Source: Viola odorata
Lineage: Eukaryota > Streptophyta > Magnoliopsida > Malpighiales > Violaceae
Direction of reading: 5' to 3'
Assembly: GCA_963691705.1 (NCBI GenBank)
Contig: OY829540.1
Coordinates: 66,822,367 to 66,886,366 of the forward strand
DNA: 64,000 nucleotides
Below, in pieces: positions 1 through 11,903 of the stretch (positions are counted from its first letter, which is position 1; each line of letters begins with the position of its first letter). The position numbers were made by a program, and so were the translations under genes. The notes beneath the pieces were generated by a model that saw nothing but the letters and a program-made list of their open reading frames with translations, was not told where the DNA came from and did no database searches.

Positions 1-2
1 TT

Positions 3-2480
3 AGAGATGTAAATTGCAATAATGAGCAACTTGGAGGTGTCCACTTTTCTAATATAGGACGAAACAAGAATGTTCAAAATGAAGCTTCAGAATACGGTGA
101 TACTCTAGTTGAAGTTTACTCAACATCTCAGCAAACTTTTCTTCAGGATAAAGAGTTATTCTTATTGCCAGGAGAAAATTCAGCTGAGGAGCATGATGGG
201 AGCCCGTCACTGCTAGCAGTAATACAGAAAGTAGGTGATATGGAGATCTCTTCCGATCTCAGAAGATCATTTCCTGAGGGACTCATTGATGACAAGGCAA
301 GTTATTCAAATGCCGTTCCTTGTGGGCCAGCAGGGGAAAGCATTTCGTCAGATATTAGATCTCCTCCCAACGAATACCTGGAGCAGCACCTTGATAGTAC
401 TGTCAATACTCATTGTGCAGCAAGAGAGAGCATTTCATCTGATAGTATTATATCTTCTCCTAATGAACTCATGGAGCAGCGTGTGGGAAGTGCTGTCAAT
501 TCTGATAGTCCGGCTGGAGAAAGCATTTCATCCGATACTCTTGGATCGACTAAAAGTGAACAGCAGAAAACTCTGATGAGTGTTCTGCAGCAAGGAGAAG
601 ACAACGTTCTATCAGATATTTCCATATCTTCGCCAAATGAACATCTGAAGCAGCCCAAGGAAAATGTGAACAGTGGTTTCAACCGTAGAATGTCCGTGGC
701 CACATTTGAGTCTACAGATTTCATTGACCCTAGCTCTGAGCTTAGTAGCACTCCTATAGATTTGTCCAAATCCTCAACAACCAAAAGCTACCATGCTTAC
801 TATGATGATGGTTTCTCTTCTTATGAAGGAGCAGATGATCAAGTGCCTAATCGCCATAAGCATTCATTTAGAAATGCTCATAAACCTCCAAATTATGTTT
901 TAGATGAGAAGCGCAGAAAGGCAAAGTTCCTTGTGAATAACAGTTCTGAGATGCATCATCACTTGAGGAGCTACGCAGCAGTCATGTCTAACGAGGCACA
1001 ATATGGCATAGAATCCATAAATTTGGAACAAGATGAATTTGTAGATCAGCAGACACTGTATCCCATGAAATCCAGCAAGTTGGATCGAGATGAACTGCTA
1101 GAGCCTACAAGACTTGCCCAAAACTGGAGACAATATGAAAGGGATGGCGGCTTCCACTCTCGGCTGCCTTTCTATGGAAGTGGCAAGTCTTCCAATCATT
1201 TGAACAATCAGTTGCCGTGGAGTTCAAGCTTTCAGCCACAGGACAAAGCAGCATATGCGGAACATGAAAAGATGAAATTGTTAAGAATGATTTATGAATT
1301 GCAAGATCAACTTGATATAACATACCTCCCCCATGAAAATGCAAACGACAGGATTCCTCCTGGGATAACTGGAAGCAAACGTCCTCCCTTATACTATGAT
1401 CAAGAGGTTGCGGAGCATGAAAGTCTTCATAACTTAAACTATCAACGGCATCCTGAAAGATTCAGAGAGGAAAGCAAGTGGTCGCAACAGAGTAAATATT
1501 CCCGAATACCGTTCTCAGCAGAGGCAACTTACAGTAGGCACCAAGTTGATCACTCCCTATGCTGTTGTCCCCATGACAGTTACTCTTCAACACAATTCCC
1601 TCCTCGTGGACCTCAACATAATGAAGGTTTCTGTAAGGTACATCCTCATATCAACCCGTACAATACATGGGGTTCTTGTCCTGCAAGTCCCCAACAGTAT
1701 GTGGAGTCAGATTATCCATCACATTCCCGTAGACCAAAATCTGGTGATCAGTGGCAGAGAGATTATGGGGTGAAGAAATATACGAGGGAGAAACCTCATT
1801 TGGCTAGGCGTCACCTCCGGCCCATTGCCGGTGGAGCCCCTTTCCTAACTTGCCCATCATGCTTGAAACTGGTGAAACTACCTGAAGAATTTCTGCTTTT
1901 CAGGAGAAGGTGCCACAAACTCAAATGTGGCGCTTGTTCACAGATACTCAAGTTTTCACTTGTAAACAGAAGTCATCTAGTTCCATATATGCCTACTGCA
2001 ACCACCACTGCCAATGCTCCTCCACCAAGTGAGGTTGATGAGTACAGCGACGCTCTCAACAGCAGAAATTTCACTCCGATGTCTCATGCTAGAGATCATT
2101 CCCAAGCGGGTCCTGTGTCATTTTCTGAAGATTATGGAGTCTCTGTCTGCAACAGTTGCTCTACTGATGAGGCCATCGATGGAAATGCAGTTGGCAGTGA
2201 TGTGCCTCTCACAGATAACAAAAGGAGGGGCCAGTTCATTCCAAATGAGAACCAAGAAAGACGCAAGAGTCTAGCAGTAATGTATGACTCTCCTAGTCAC
2301 AAGCCTTCCTCTAGCATGTCCAAATCAAAGAAAGCAAACTCAGACATCGAGGAGGTTCGAAGAAGACGAGGAGGAGGAGGAGGTGGCGGGTCACCGCTTC
2401 ATCGTCTCATGGGCTATGCCTCACCAAGCCAAGTGATAAAAGGGGTGAGCCCATTTGATCCTGAAAATGAACTGAGCTAA
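3..2480 (+). CDS. EDR4: EDR4-like protein with DUF3133 zinc ribbon (5' partial)
   Basis: The reading frame is already open at base 3 and no start is visible, so this is the 3' part of a longer gene; the TAA is at 2478-2480. About 825 residues are seen. Near residue 560, counted from base 165, lies a zinc ribbon with CPSC, then RCHKLKC and GAC, as in the probable zinc-ribbon domain (DUF3133) of the EDR4 family. The C-terminus (SPLHRLMGYASPSQVIKGVS) is also family-like. The N-terminal part has about four degenerate copies of a unit around ESISSD and SPNE. A polyglycine run follows RRRR near the end. Arabidopsis EDR4 is a regulator of powdery-mildew resistance acting with EDR1 and clathrin; that role is known for the family and only inferred here. 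The next gene is the same neighbour as in Arabidopsis. Confidence 0.85.
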   Translation, partial: RDVNCNNEQLGGVHFSNIGRNKNVQNEASEYGDTLVEVYSTSQQTFLQDKELFLLPGENSAEEHDGSPSLLAVIQKVGDMEISSDLRRSFPEGLIDDKASYSNAVPCGPAGESISSDIRSPPNEYLEQHLDSTVNTHCAARESISSDSIISSPNELMEQRVGSAVNSDSPAGESISSDTLGSTKSEQQKTLMSVLQQGEDNVLSDISISSPNEHLKQPKENVNSGFNRRMSVATFESTDFIDPSSELSSTPIDLSKSSTTKSYHAYYDDGFSSYEGADDQVPNRHKHSFRNAHKPPNYVLDEKRRKAKFLVNNSSEMHHHLRSYAAVMSNEAQYGIESINLEQDEFVDQQTLYPMKSSKLDRDELLEPTRLAQNWRQYERDGGFHSRLPFYGSGKSSNHLNNQLPWSSSFQPQDKAAYAEHEKMKLLRMIYELQDQLDITYLPHENANDRIPPGITGSKRPPLYYDQEVAEHESLHNLNYQRHPERFREESKWSQQSKYSRIPFSAEATYSRHQVDHSLCCCPHDSYSSTQFPPRGPQHNEGFCKVHPHINPYNTWGSCPASPQQYVESDYPSHSRRPKSGDQWQRDYGVKKYTREKPHLARRHLRPIAGGAPFLTCPSCLKLVKLPEEFLLFRRRCHKLKCGACSQILKFSLVNRSHLVPYMPTATTTANAPPPSEVDEYSDALNSRNFTPMSHARDHSQAGPVSFSEDYGVSVCNSCSTDEAIDGNAVGSDVPLTDNKRRGQFIPNENQERRKSLAVMYDSPSHKPSSSMSKSKKANSDIEEVRRRRGGGGGGGSPLHRLMGYASPSQVIKGVSPFDPENELS

Positions 2481-3556
2481 AACAACTGACTTTGAAGTCT
2501 AATGACAGGCCAGGTTGCCTTTAGAGTGTGGAGTAGTATATATTAGAACAGAATCATAGCTCTTGCAATATGCTGTTGTACAGATATTGTGTAGGTAAGA
2601 CTTGCAGTATAATTTTGTTTCACAGCGTCATTTTTTTTTATCCTTTGTTTATAGTTTATACTATACCATTATTTGTAATTGGAGAGTGTAACTCGGTCAT
2701 ATTCTTTTAAAACAAGAGGGTGACAAAATTATTTTCACCATCTTCACTGATGATGATAACATCACAGTGCATGTTTTAAAAGAGTAAAAAGGTTGGTTTT
2801 TCAGACTTTTCCATCTATAACGTATGTATATAATGTATGTATAGTTGATGTAAGAAATTTGTATTGGAGGTTTTCGGTGATTCGCATCATACCTTTAAAT
2901 TAACAAGTGATTGCCGAGTATCTTTTTATTCTCTTAACAAATAATACATTAATTTTTTTTTATACCATCAAAATTTTGTTCTATAGAGATGAAACCGAAG
3001 TCATCTTTCTCTGATTTATTTTTCCGATGTGAAAAAAAAATAAATCTGTTGATTATATATTTAAGTGTAAGAAGGATGCATTTGGGTTGGGTCCAACTAA
3101 TATTTCGTTGCATGAGTCAATTCAATTCAGTTTTATCAATCAGGAATTGGGAGCCATAAAATTTTCACAATTATTATTATTATTATTATTATTAACTCTA
3201 ATAAACTTGATAAACAGTGTAACTAAGCAAAAAGTTAATTATTTGTTTGAATATATCATACTATTACGGGAAAATATTCCCACATGGAATGATGCTAAGA
3301 ATCGAGAATGGAGATGCTTATTCATTCCTCCAAAGATGCTAGAATCGCATACAACCTACATGATGAGCGTGTTCTTTCTATGTATAGTTGACAACAACAT
3401 TAGCTATCTGTATACTATTTGTAATTTCATACATTGCTACCAGCTCTAACTTCAGGGTAGCTCAATAATCTGTATTCCCAAATGAAGGGAAAGTGCGGGG
3501 AGAAAGGAACTGACAGACCAATGAGTGACCAGCAATAAATTCGCATCTGCAGGATT
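2481..3556. other. Convergent intergenic region between EDR4-like and ABC1K genes
   Basis: This holds the 3' untranslated region of the upstream gene and then AT-rich DNA. An (ATT)n microsatellite of about 8-9 units lies near 3170-3195. The 120-codon open frame at 3087-3449 crosses that microsatellite and has no recognisable family, so it is not called. I see no other gene. Confidence 0.6.
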
Positions 3557-6500
3557 TCATCTGAAGCTGTCCCGATAGCTACTGTCCCTATATCTGCTGC
3601 TTCTTCGATTTGAGACTATGGAAATCCTCTGGTCTTGAAGCATGTTCATGTTGGGGGCCAACAAACGCGTGTATCGATCGAAATACAGAAGCTGCTTCAT
3701 GAGAAGTGCAAATTCCCTTGGGAATTTCAGTCCATATGATTCACTAACACGAACCTGTTCCACAGCCAGAAAAGATAAAGCATTCTGCTATCACTTGCTA
3801 GCGATTACACTTGAACAAAATGGAACATACAAGATCAATCAGCAGAAACTTTTAAGAAGCTGGTATCTATATTCAGCCAAACACGATTTACATTCATTGT
3901 GCGTAGTTTGCCACTCAGGGAAATGAAAACAATTCCCCAGAAAGCTGACTCATTTGACTATGCACGTTATCTGGGCCATAGGATTGAAAATGTTGCTATT
4001 GGCAATTGACAGCTACAGTAGCAAATAGTTCATTCACCATTTGATATCACCACAATTATGGGATACTCACTAACGAATCGGAGATGATGAAACACCAAGT
4101 ATTCAACTTCCTAAGAAACAGTAAAAAATTGGACATTGTTTGGGCCATATGCACTGTAAACTGAAACAGAGTAGCTTACCACATCAAGAAAAAGCGCATT
4201 CATCTGCCTCTCATCAACAACTACATTGGCTGACACAGCAGTTGCATTTGTGGTGGTATCCCTGGCTGTTGCAACAACTACTTCTGTATCCAAAGCCTAC
4301 AATGCAACAATTACAAATGGCATTTAGGATAACAATCCAAACAAATATCAAATAATTAAGACTATGTAGTGCAATATATTTCGATGCTAAGCATCATAGA
4401 TATATAGTGCTTGCCTGTATTGATGAAAAAATCTTTTCCAGATCTCTTGCAAAGGCTTTAACATCAACGTCCTTGTTTGTAGCCCCCATCTCAGTCAAGG
4501 CAGATGCCATCGTCCCGTACTCTTCTGTTGCAATAGATTCAAGAAACACTTCCATGGCAGTCCATGTTTTTGGGGATATGCGCCCAACAATTCCTGTAGC
4601 ATGTATGGCATTTTAAGTTATATGATGAACCACTTTCTTGCCGGAAACTGAATGGCAATGAATATATATAGCTAATCTCCAGTTCGTAAAACCATCACAG
4701 ATACAAGAAAACGCTGTATCCTTGGTAAATTTCAGCTAAGAGAACTCCAGCACTATGCTTAGAATCCTTTTTATCCTTTCAGGGCATCTCATCCCCAAAC
4801 ACAGTTACCATTTGCTTTTGATCCTTAAATGAATATAGATAGTAGTAAAAGCTGATGTGTAAAATCACATTCTTTAGCAACTGAATCAAGTAAGCTCCCA
4901 AAAAACAAAACACACACCCACCCAGAGAGAGATAGATTACCAAAATCAAGAAACCCAATACGACCATCACGTAACAACCACAAATTGCCTGCATGTACAT
5001 CTGCATGGAAAGATTCACATGCAAGCAAACTACCAAACCTGAAAAGAATTTTCATGATGGAATATACGAGCTTGTCAACTTGACATCATGTATAAGATAG
5101 ACACAACCTCACAAGCCTGTTGAATACAGTATATCCTACCACACGTTGAGGGCAGTTATTAGACTGGTCTCTGGATTAGAAACAAGTGAACTTATTGAGT
5201 CTAGGTCAGTAAGAGGTACTCCGTATAGCCTCTCCATTGTCAGGACACGTCGGCTGCTGCAGTGCCGGTACACTTGTGGAGCTGTAGCCTGCCTAGTAAG
5301 TCCCATAGCTTCTAAATATCTCCTAAAGGCCTCAATATTTGCAGCCTCCTTCCGAAAGTCAGCTTCTTCAAGCATGGAGTCCCGTATATCTTTGACAATG
5401 GCAACCTAGTTGATAGAGCTAATTAGTTAAGCATGATATTAGTTCTTTAAGAACAGAATGTCACAGGTTAAAATCACAACAAAACCTAATATTTCATAGT
5501 TATTACTAATAGGCAAATAGATATCTTTTGTCAATAATTTGGTTGAACTTTATGATGCAAATAAACATTTAGGTAAACAACAATTTTTCCTAATAAAATG
5601 AAAAGAAAAAAGGTTTTGATCCTACCAGTGATGCACGGCTGAGATCAGGATTCAGGAATTCCAATATGCGGGCAACAATGTATACAAAATTCAAATCTGC
5701 TACCAATACATCTTCTATTCCAGGTTTAAGGACCTTTATAACCACATCCGTCTGAGATCCTTTGAGCCTTGCACCATGAACCTAGCAGTATATTTCCAAT
5801 TACAACCTCAGCCATCAGCATAATGTGTACTAAACAAGAGTAAGGAACGAGAGCAACTCTAGTCATAGAAAAAGAAAGTAAACAAAATAAAGAGGGATTG
5901 AAGGAGGGGGCTGGGGAACAAAAAATTTACCTGTGCTATTGATGCTGAGGCAAGTGGTGTTGGGTCAACATATTCATATACACTTTCTATTGGTCTTCCT
6001 AAGTCCTCACGCAAAATTGTTTGGATTTCTTGAAAAGGAACTGCAGGAGCTCTGTCAAAGCATTTCTGAAATTCTTCGACGTATTCTGGAGGGAACAATG
6101 TAGGTGCAGATGCTATAAACTATAGACAAAACACATGCCAAAAAGAGCATCAATAACAATAGCCAGTCTAAAGATCGAAAGGATAAACAAAAACCAAGAT
6201 TGAGACTTTACTTTTCACTAAACAGAATGATCAAATTTGTTCAATGAAAATAAGGTGCATTTTGAAAAACATGGTTGGGTATCATAAACAAACATACATA
6301 CAGGTTTTTAGCGAAAAAGGAGAAGCAACAGCAAAGAATTACCTGTCCAAGTTTAATGTAAGTTGCTCCCATGCGTTCAAACAATCTCCTCACATATAGT
6401 GGAGAAAGTAATCCAAGCTGCAACTGGGATGGTATGCCAGTAGAGGAGTTAGGTGACTGCAAAAAAATGGCGGGAGTCAATCAGTCTCAATGAAATACAC

Positions 6501-7360
6501 CATCTTGTGCTTTCTCCTCTAACATAAATGAATCCTCAATCAAAGCCATATATATAACACAGGGAACTTCGTTGAAAATTCTAATGAATGAAGAAGAAGC
6601 AAGAACATTCATGAATAAAGTTAAAATAAATATCCTCTGCAGCTCAACCTCAAATCTTCTGATGTTTTCTCTTACTGGTTTTGTTCTATGTAACATGTGG
6701 AAAGAAGGATAATGGAAATGGTGCTACCTGTGATACATCTGCAAGCCACTCACTACCAACTCCAACAACTGCTTGAATACCTTGTGCCAACCTTAGGGCT
6801 CCCCGTGGACCCGTACTGATAGATGTTTGGATAATATCCTCCACCAATTTGGGCAAATTCTCAATACTATCTGAAAGTAAAATATGTTAAATCAAAAACT
6901 CAACTTTGTGCTCTAGTTGAGCTTGATTGTAGGTAGAGTAGCAACAAAACTGATAACTAACGCATAAGCCAACTCTACACCAATAGAACAAGTAGGCAAT
7001 ATATTCTAGTTCTCTTTCTCTAGCTACTGAAAATAGAAGAAAGATTCAAGCTTGCTACCATATGGGCTAACATTACCTTGGAGACGAGAAGTGAAAAGAT
7101 CCTGTGCTTGCGAATAACGAGCCAAAACGGTAATTGATTTGGAGCGGAAATTGAGTTTATTTGACCTCCTACTCGCTAATGGAAGCTGTGATACAAACAG
7201 AGATGAAAAGAAAAGGAAAAAGGGGGTGAGAAATTAAACTGAGACAAACCCGACATCATATCAGAAACAGAGAAGGATTCCTATTCACCTGAGGATATGG
7301 GCATGGATTTAGAAGTGCAAGGCGGCCTCCTCTCAGTGCTGACAGAGAAATCAAAGCCAT
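3557..7360 (-). CDS. ABC1K9: ABC1/UbiB-family atypical kinase, ABC1K9-like (11 exons)
   Basis: Exons, in transcript order: 7360-7289, 7185-7077, 6870-6728, 6456-6343, 6119-5931, 5781-5626, 5405-5140, 5038-4941, 4593-4415, 4296-4180, 3754-3557. They join in frame to 546 residues, matching the roughly 540 of the Arabidopsis At5g05200 protein. Visible family motifs are KLGQ (residues 143-146, the KxGQ motif), the Ala/Ser-rich loop LASASIAQV (about 200-209), the likely ATP-binding Lys225 in [17 protein letters not shown] with Asp363 and Asn368, and the metal-binding DFG at 381-383. The N-terminus is basic and Ser/Leu-rich, as in a plastid transit peptide. Plant ABC1 kinases of this group act in plastoglobules and thylakoids on prenyl-lipid metabolism; substrate and site are inferred. 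Intron 9 has a GC donor (CAG|GCAAGC). The gene number within the family rests partly on synteny with EDR4. Confidence 0.88.
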
Positions 7361-8981
7361 TTCTTTGGCTCTGAGCTTTGTTGCCGGAATAGAAAACGAG
7401 ACTCTTGTCTTCTTCTTTTTTACCAGGGAAGACGAGACTGTCGTTTGTTAGTTTCATGAATATCTTGAATATTCACCAAAAAAATAAAATAAAATTATGA
7501 AAGGTAAGATGCCACGTGCTGTTACCCGTAACCGTTAAACCGGTACTAAAATCACCATTTCGGTCGGCCCACTTTAGTGTTTTAATAATAAAGATCACCT
7601 TTGTAATGGGCCTACTGGGCCTACTGGCCCAAGGTTCGCCGAAATTTATAAATTTGTTTAATTGTATTTTGCTTCAAAACGATACATTCTCTCACATTTA
7701 GTTTTCATATAATTAAATAAATTAGTTATCTAACTTTTTTAAATATTATTTAAGAAATAAATTAGATGCTATTTGATTTAAAATGACTCTTAGTCTTAGC
7801 CATCTCAACAAAAAATTCACAATTTTTTCTTATAAAATGATTTTAATAATAAATATAATTTTTCCATTAAAAAAATTGTTTCACGGATCACTTCCCTCCG
7901 TTTATTTTCTTATCTTTATTGTTAATTTATTATTATATTTTTCTAACATTTTCTCATTTTTTACTTTTTATTTCGAGTTCCTTAATTATTCACTTTCATT
8001 TTATCTTTTACCTATTATTTATATATGAAGTTAATGTACATTTAAAATATTTAGTTACTTCAATTATTAAAAAAATAATTATCTAGATTTCAACAGAAAA
8101 AAATTACCTAGCCCTTTAAATATCACAAGAAAACGCATGGCATTTTATTTTATTTTAAAAAAGTTATAAATTGTTATTGTAGCATGAAGTTAGTAGTAAT
8201 ATATATTTTCTCTCATTTTTTATTATTTTATCGTATATTTTCTTTTTTCTTTTTCTATTTCCTTGATTGTTATTTTTTAATTTTTTAATTGACTTTTTAC
8301 ATTCTAACTTAATATATTCATGTTTTAATGTTATAAAATTTTAAATTCTAGTCATTTATATTCCAAAATATATTCATATTCAATCAATAACTATAACATT
8401 AATTGCATTTTAACAATTATTAAAAAAGAAGACAATATAGAAACTTAAGTGACATCAAGTGAGGTTATTTAAATGATGACATGACATTACAATAATGATA
8501 CATTCTTTCACATTAGCTTAATTTATGTGAAAGCTTAATTTCATAGATTATAAATTATAGATGGATACCTTACAATTTCTAGGGGAAAAAAAGTCTATAA
8601 GAAAAAGAAGAAATTGTTCAATTGGATATATCTGCTTGAGAAAATCGTATATAGAAGCTTATAGAGCAATACCATGATTGATGGCCAATGAAACAAGGAG
8701 TCACTAGAAAGAATACAAACCAGATGGAGAATTTTGGTCTATAATTGAAAATTTACACTCACTTCATCAAGGAGTACAGAAGCTTACAAGTAAATGCTGA
8801 ACTCTAACAAACCTAAAATGCAAACTGCATTAGCCTCTCCATATGCAGTTAATAATCCTTACTGTGAGGGGGCGTGCTTCTCTCAACATCAAGTGAGAAA
8901 TCATACGAAAATTTATGGTAGGGCGCACAAATTTCATCATCTTTCATCAGACTGAGCATGAATGTACTTGGCAAAAAAATT
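7361..8981. other. AT-rich intergenic region
   Basis: The first about 270 bp are the ABC1K 5' leader and promoter with the TGGGCC cluster. From about 7650 to 8900 the DNA is very AT-rich, with no coding pattern or terminal repeats that I can recognise. The last about 100 bp before 8982 would be the EIF1AD 3' untranslated region. Confidence 0.5.
7566..7631. promoter_or_regulatory. Cluster of four site II (TGGGCC) motifs upstream of ABC1K
   Basis: TGGGCC or its complement occurs at 7566-7571, 7607-7612, 7616-7621 and 7626-7631, about 205-270 bp upstream of the ABC1K start codon. Site II motifs are known TCP-factor targets in plant genes for organelle and translation functions. The regulatory role here is inferred. 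Confidence 0.4.
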
Positions 8982-10963
8982 TCAAGAATCTGTATCTGAT
9001 CCTGAATCCGACTCTGAGTCACTTTGTTGAAACTCTCGTGGCCTTGTTCTGTTATTATTGGCTTCTAATGGGGAGAGTCCTTCATCATCAGTTGAGTCGA
9101 GCTCATTTTCTTCTTCTTGGGGGCTGCTTTTCTGTGGATTTTCATTTAAATAATTTGATACTGTTGTTTTAAAAGTCTCAGGCCTGCATTCAAGCATAAG
9201 ACAGACGAATACATTAGCAATTTGAGTGAAAAATAAAAGGTACAGCTTAGAAACAAAAGTTGATCACATGAGGCTTGCAGCATGTATTTCAAACTCCTAA
9301 TTAATGGATGTAATTGACAAAAAGCTAACTTAGATCATAAACTAAGATGACAACTCCATTTTAATATCATAATAACAAGAACTGTTTCAACCACTAAACT
9401 CAGTTGTTTAACACTTTCTCAAGATAGAAAACGAACTTACCATTCAGGAGATTTCTGAAGTTTTCGTACTTGCTCATAAAAGAGAACTTGAGAAACAATA
9501 CAGCCTACTTTGCTGCCTGACTCCAAAGCCTTTTCCTTTCCACTTTCATCAACCAAAACAAAACTTCCTGCAAATCACGAGTATGGAAAATTTGGTCCTT
9601 TGAGATTGTACTTTGATTATAACAGTTTTTTCTTATTAAAAATTATTCCTCAAATTCAACTAGGTAACCCTTTCCCAATAGCACCCTATCTAGCCCATCT
9701 CCCTTTGACCCCGCATAATTTTAATTATTTTCTTTTGCTGTAGACACGTCACTAAGATGACCAGGATTTATTTCAAACATAAAATATGTAAAATTATCTT
9801 ATTTTACTATAAACTGTTGATCCTCAACCAATGTATCTTTTCTCCAATATGTAATTACTTTGAAAAATAACACACCAAATGCCACGTGGGGAAACTTTCT
9901 AGGCCAATCTAAATGTCTTCATACTGTTAGCAGTTCATGGATAAGAGTAATTATGTAAGTACAAGTAATGAACCAACTCAGAGACATCTAAGAAAAATGA
10001 CTAAAATTATGTAAATGTAGAGAAGTCAAATTATAACCAACCTTGTTTCATCCACATGCTCTTTTGAAACTTTGCTGGAAACATTGCCAATGACTTCTCA
10101 CCTTTTCCATCAATCACCTTACCCAACGACATACATAAACATATCATTAATAACCAAACTCACCACCCCATATATGAAGAACTACTCTTAATCCACTAAT
10201 GCTTGTACATGCTTTACAATATAAATGATATGAATTAGTTTGTTAGAAAAGTAAGTCGCAGGCAATGTGATGAGCTATAAAGTTATGCATCAGTTTCTAA
10301 TAGAGGTCTACAAATATTTCATGAGATGTCATAAGGGGATAATGGCATCCCAATACCCCTATTTAGCAGTCATGTGGATTCCAGACCCGAACCACTGGTT
10401 AATAAACAAGCAGCTTCATGGAAAGCTTGTAACCTACTCCTGTTTCAGATTATGAAGACATACTTTCTAGTACATCTAGAAACAAAGGGATAGAAAAATG
10501 CAATCTTTTGGCTACTGTTAAACTACAACAGCTCAGTGGTAGTGGTTTTTCAGCTAGTTAATAGCATCAACGTATCCCCAACAATATGTGAAAAATGGGC
10601 AATTATAGGACAATTGCTGAATAAGAATGTTTTCTTATTTCAATCCGGATAGTTTGAAAGCTTGAGCAAGTAGCTAGTTGGTCTCTATGCTCTTGACTAC
10701 TATGAGTAACAGTGATATTTGCCAACCCATAATCATAACAAGAATAGTTCAGGAGAAAAGACAAGAAATTTGTGAAATCTAACTTGAAAAGAATGAAACT
10801 TTCAAGGCCCCAAATACGTAAAAGAACAAAAATCCAAGAAGAATAATACCTCAATGAGATTGGAGCCTCTGAGAGACACAACTTGCATGATACTTTGGCC
10901 GTCTTGGATAGTCAAGTTCTGTTCCTCTACCGCCCTCTTCAAATTCTTCCTTCCTCCTTTCAT
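8982..10963 (-). CDS. EIF1AD: EIF1AD-type RNA-binding protein (S1/IF1 fold)
   Basis: Four coding exons: 10963-10850, 10117-10042, 9567-9441 and 9183-8982. They join in frame to 172 residues, close to human EIF1AD (about 165). The start is the ATG in MKGGRKNLKRAVEE. The frame is open further upstream but has no ATG, and a splice-acceptor-like CACAG sits just before it, suggesting a 5'-UTR intron. Residues about 10-90 (NLTIQDGQSIMQVVSLRGSN, MFPAKFQKSMWMK, GSFVLVD) fit the eIF1A-like S1/IF1 fold. Residues about 90-110 (VSQVLFYEQVRKLQKSPEWP) are a conserved helix. The tail is acidic and Ser/Asp-rich, ending SDSESDSGSDTDS. EIF1AD proteins bind RNA and are linked to late 40S ribosome maturation; that role is family knowledge. 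The gene is head-to-head with SHPRH, as At2g40780 is with At2g40770. Confidence 0.9.
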
Positions 10964-11903
10964 CCTTCCTTTTCTGTGAAAAATATGGTTTGGTTGCAAA
11001 CTTGGAGCTCTTAATTGGGCGCTAGACTTGTTCCTATTCAACGCCTCCCTAGGCCATGTAAACGGATCTTTCCGGCAGGCAAAAACAACTTGGAATTGGA
11101 TATCTTGGTGTTGAGGAGAGGGTTAAATAAGGGCAAAAATGTAATTGCGTTCAGAACCTCTGTTCTGTTGATATAAAAAGTCTTTTTATTAATATTAATC
11201 TGCTCAACTCGCGCGTGTAATGCATTCGCATCCCCCTCAACGAGCCTCCTTCTTCGTTCAAACCAGACCCATCAGTTTCTACATTCTACAGGTGCATATT
11301 ACTTAAGAAACCATCTTTTTAGTTCGTTCTTCATATTGCAGTAATTACAAATGCTATCAAATTGCAGACGCAGCTTACTCGTTGTGTTTTTGTTGAGCTC
11401 ACTTGTAGACATCTCGTCGTCTTTCTACCATTTATTTGCAAATCATAGAATTTTCGCAGATAGAAGAATTTCCATTACTTCTATTCCTGATATTATTTTT
11501 CCATGTCCTTTTGCTGTTCTTGAGGTTTCAACTCCACTCTCATGTTGGTATTGTCGTTGCTTGTCATAGTAATGATGCATTGATGTGGTTTTACAGTTAC
11601 TCATCTGAGAACTTAAGCTTGTTACTGAATTTAATGATTGTGCACTTCATTTGGAGCTTCCTGTCCGTGTTTATGTTGAAAGCTGAATGGTTGCTTCATA
11701 TCGTAAAATGTATTTGGGGCTTCAATGCTAAAAATAAAAGTTTTTTTGTTTGTTTTGTTTTTGGGTGCGATCGAATTCGCTCAAATTTGTGTTGTAAATG
11801 ATTTAGCTTGCGTTCCTGATTAGTTTTATAATTTGTGAATTGTCTTAGTGTGCATGCATCTTGTCGACTACCTCATTGCTTACATTTTACATTGAATGTA
11901 GTC
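10964..11903. promoter_or_regulatory. Divergent promoter region shared by EIF1AD and SHPRH
   Basis: There are 940 bp between the two start codons. The likely leaders are interrupted by introns: CACAG before the EIF1AD start on the minus strand, and AATGTAG just before the SHPRH ATG on the plus strand. The remaining spacer around 11050-11300 would carry both promoters. The 121-codon open frame at 11436-11801 lies in the presumed SHPRH 5'-UTR intron and has no family match. Confidence 0.5.

Noticed and set aside
3087..3449. 120-codon open frame after the EDR4-like gene
   Set aside because: It crosses an ATT microsatellite, has no family resemblance and lies in AT-rich intergenic DNA.
11436..11801. 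121-codon open frame before SHPRH
   Set aside because: It lies in the presumed 5'-UTR intron of SHPRH, is T-rich and has no recognisable domain.
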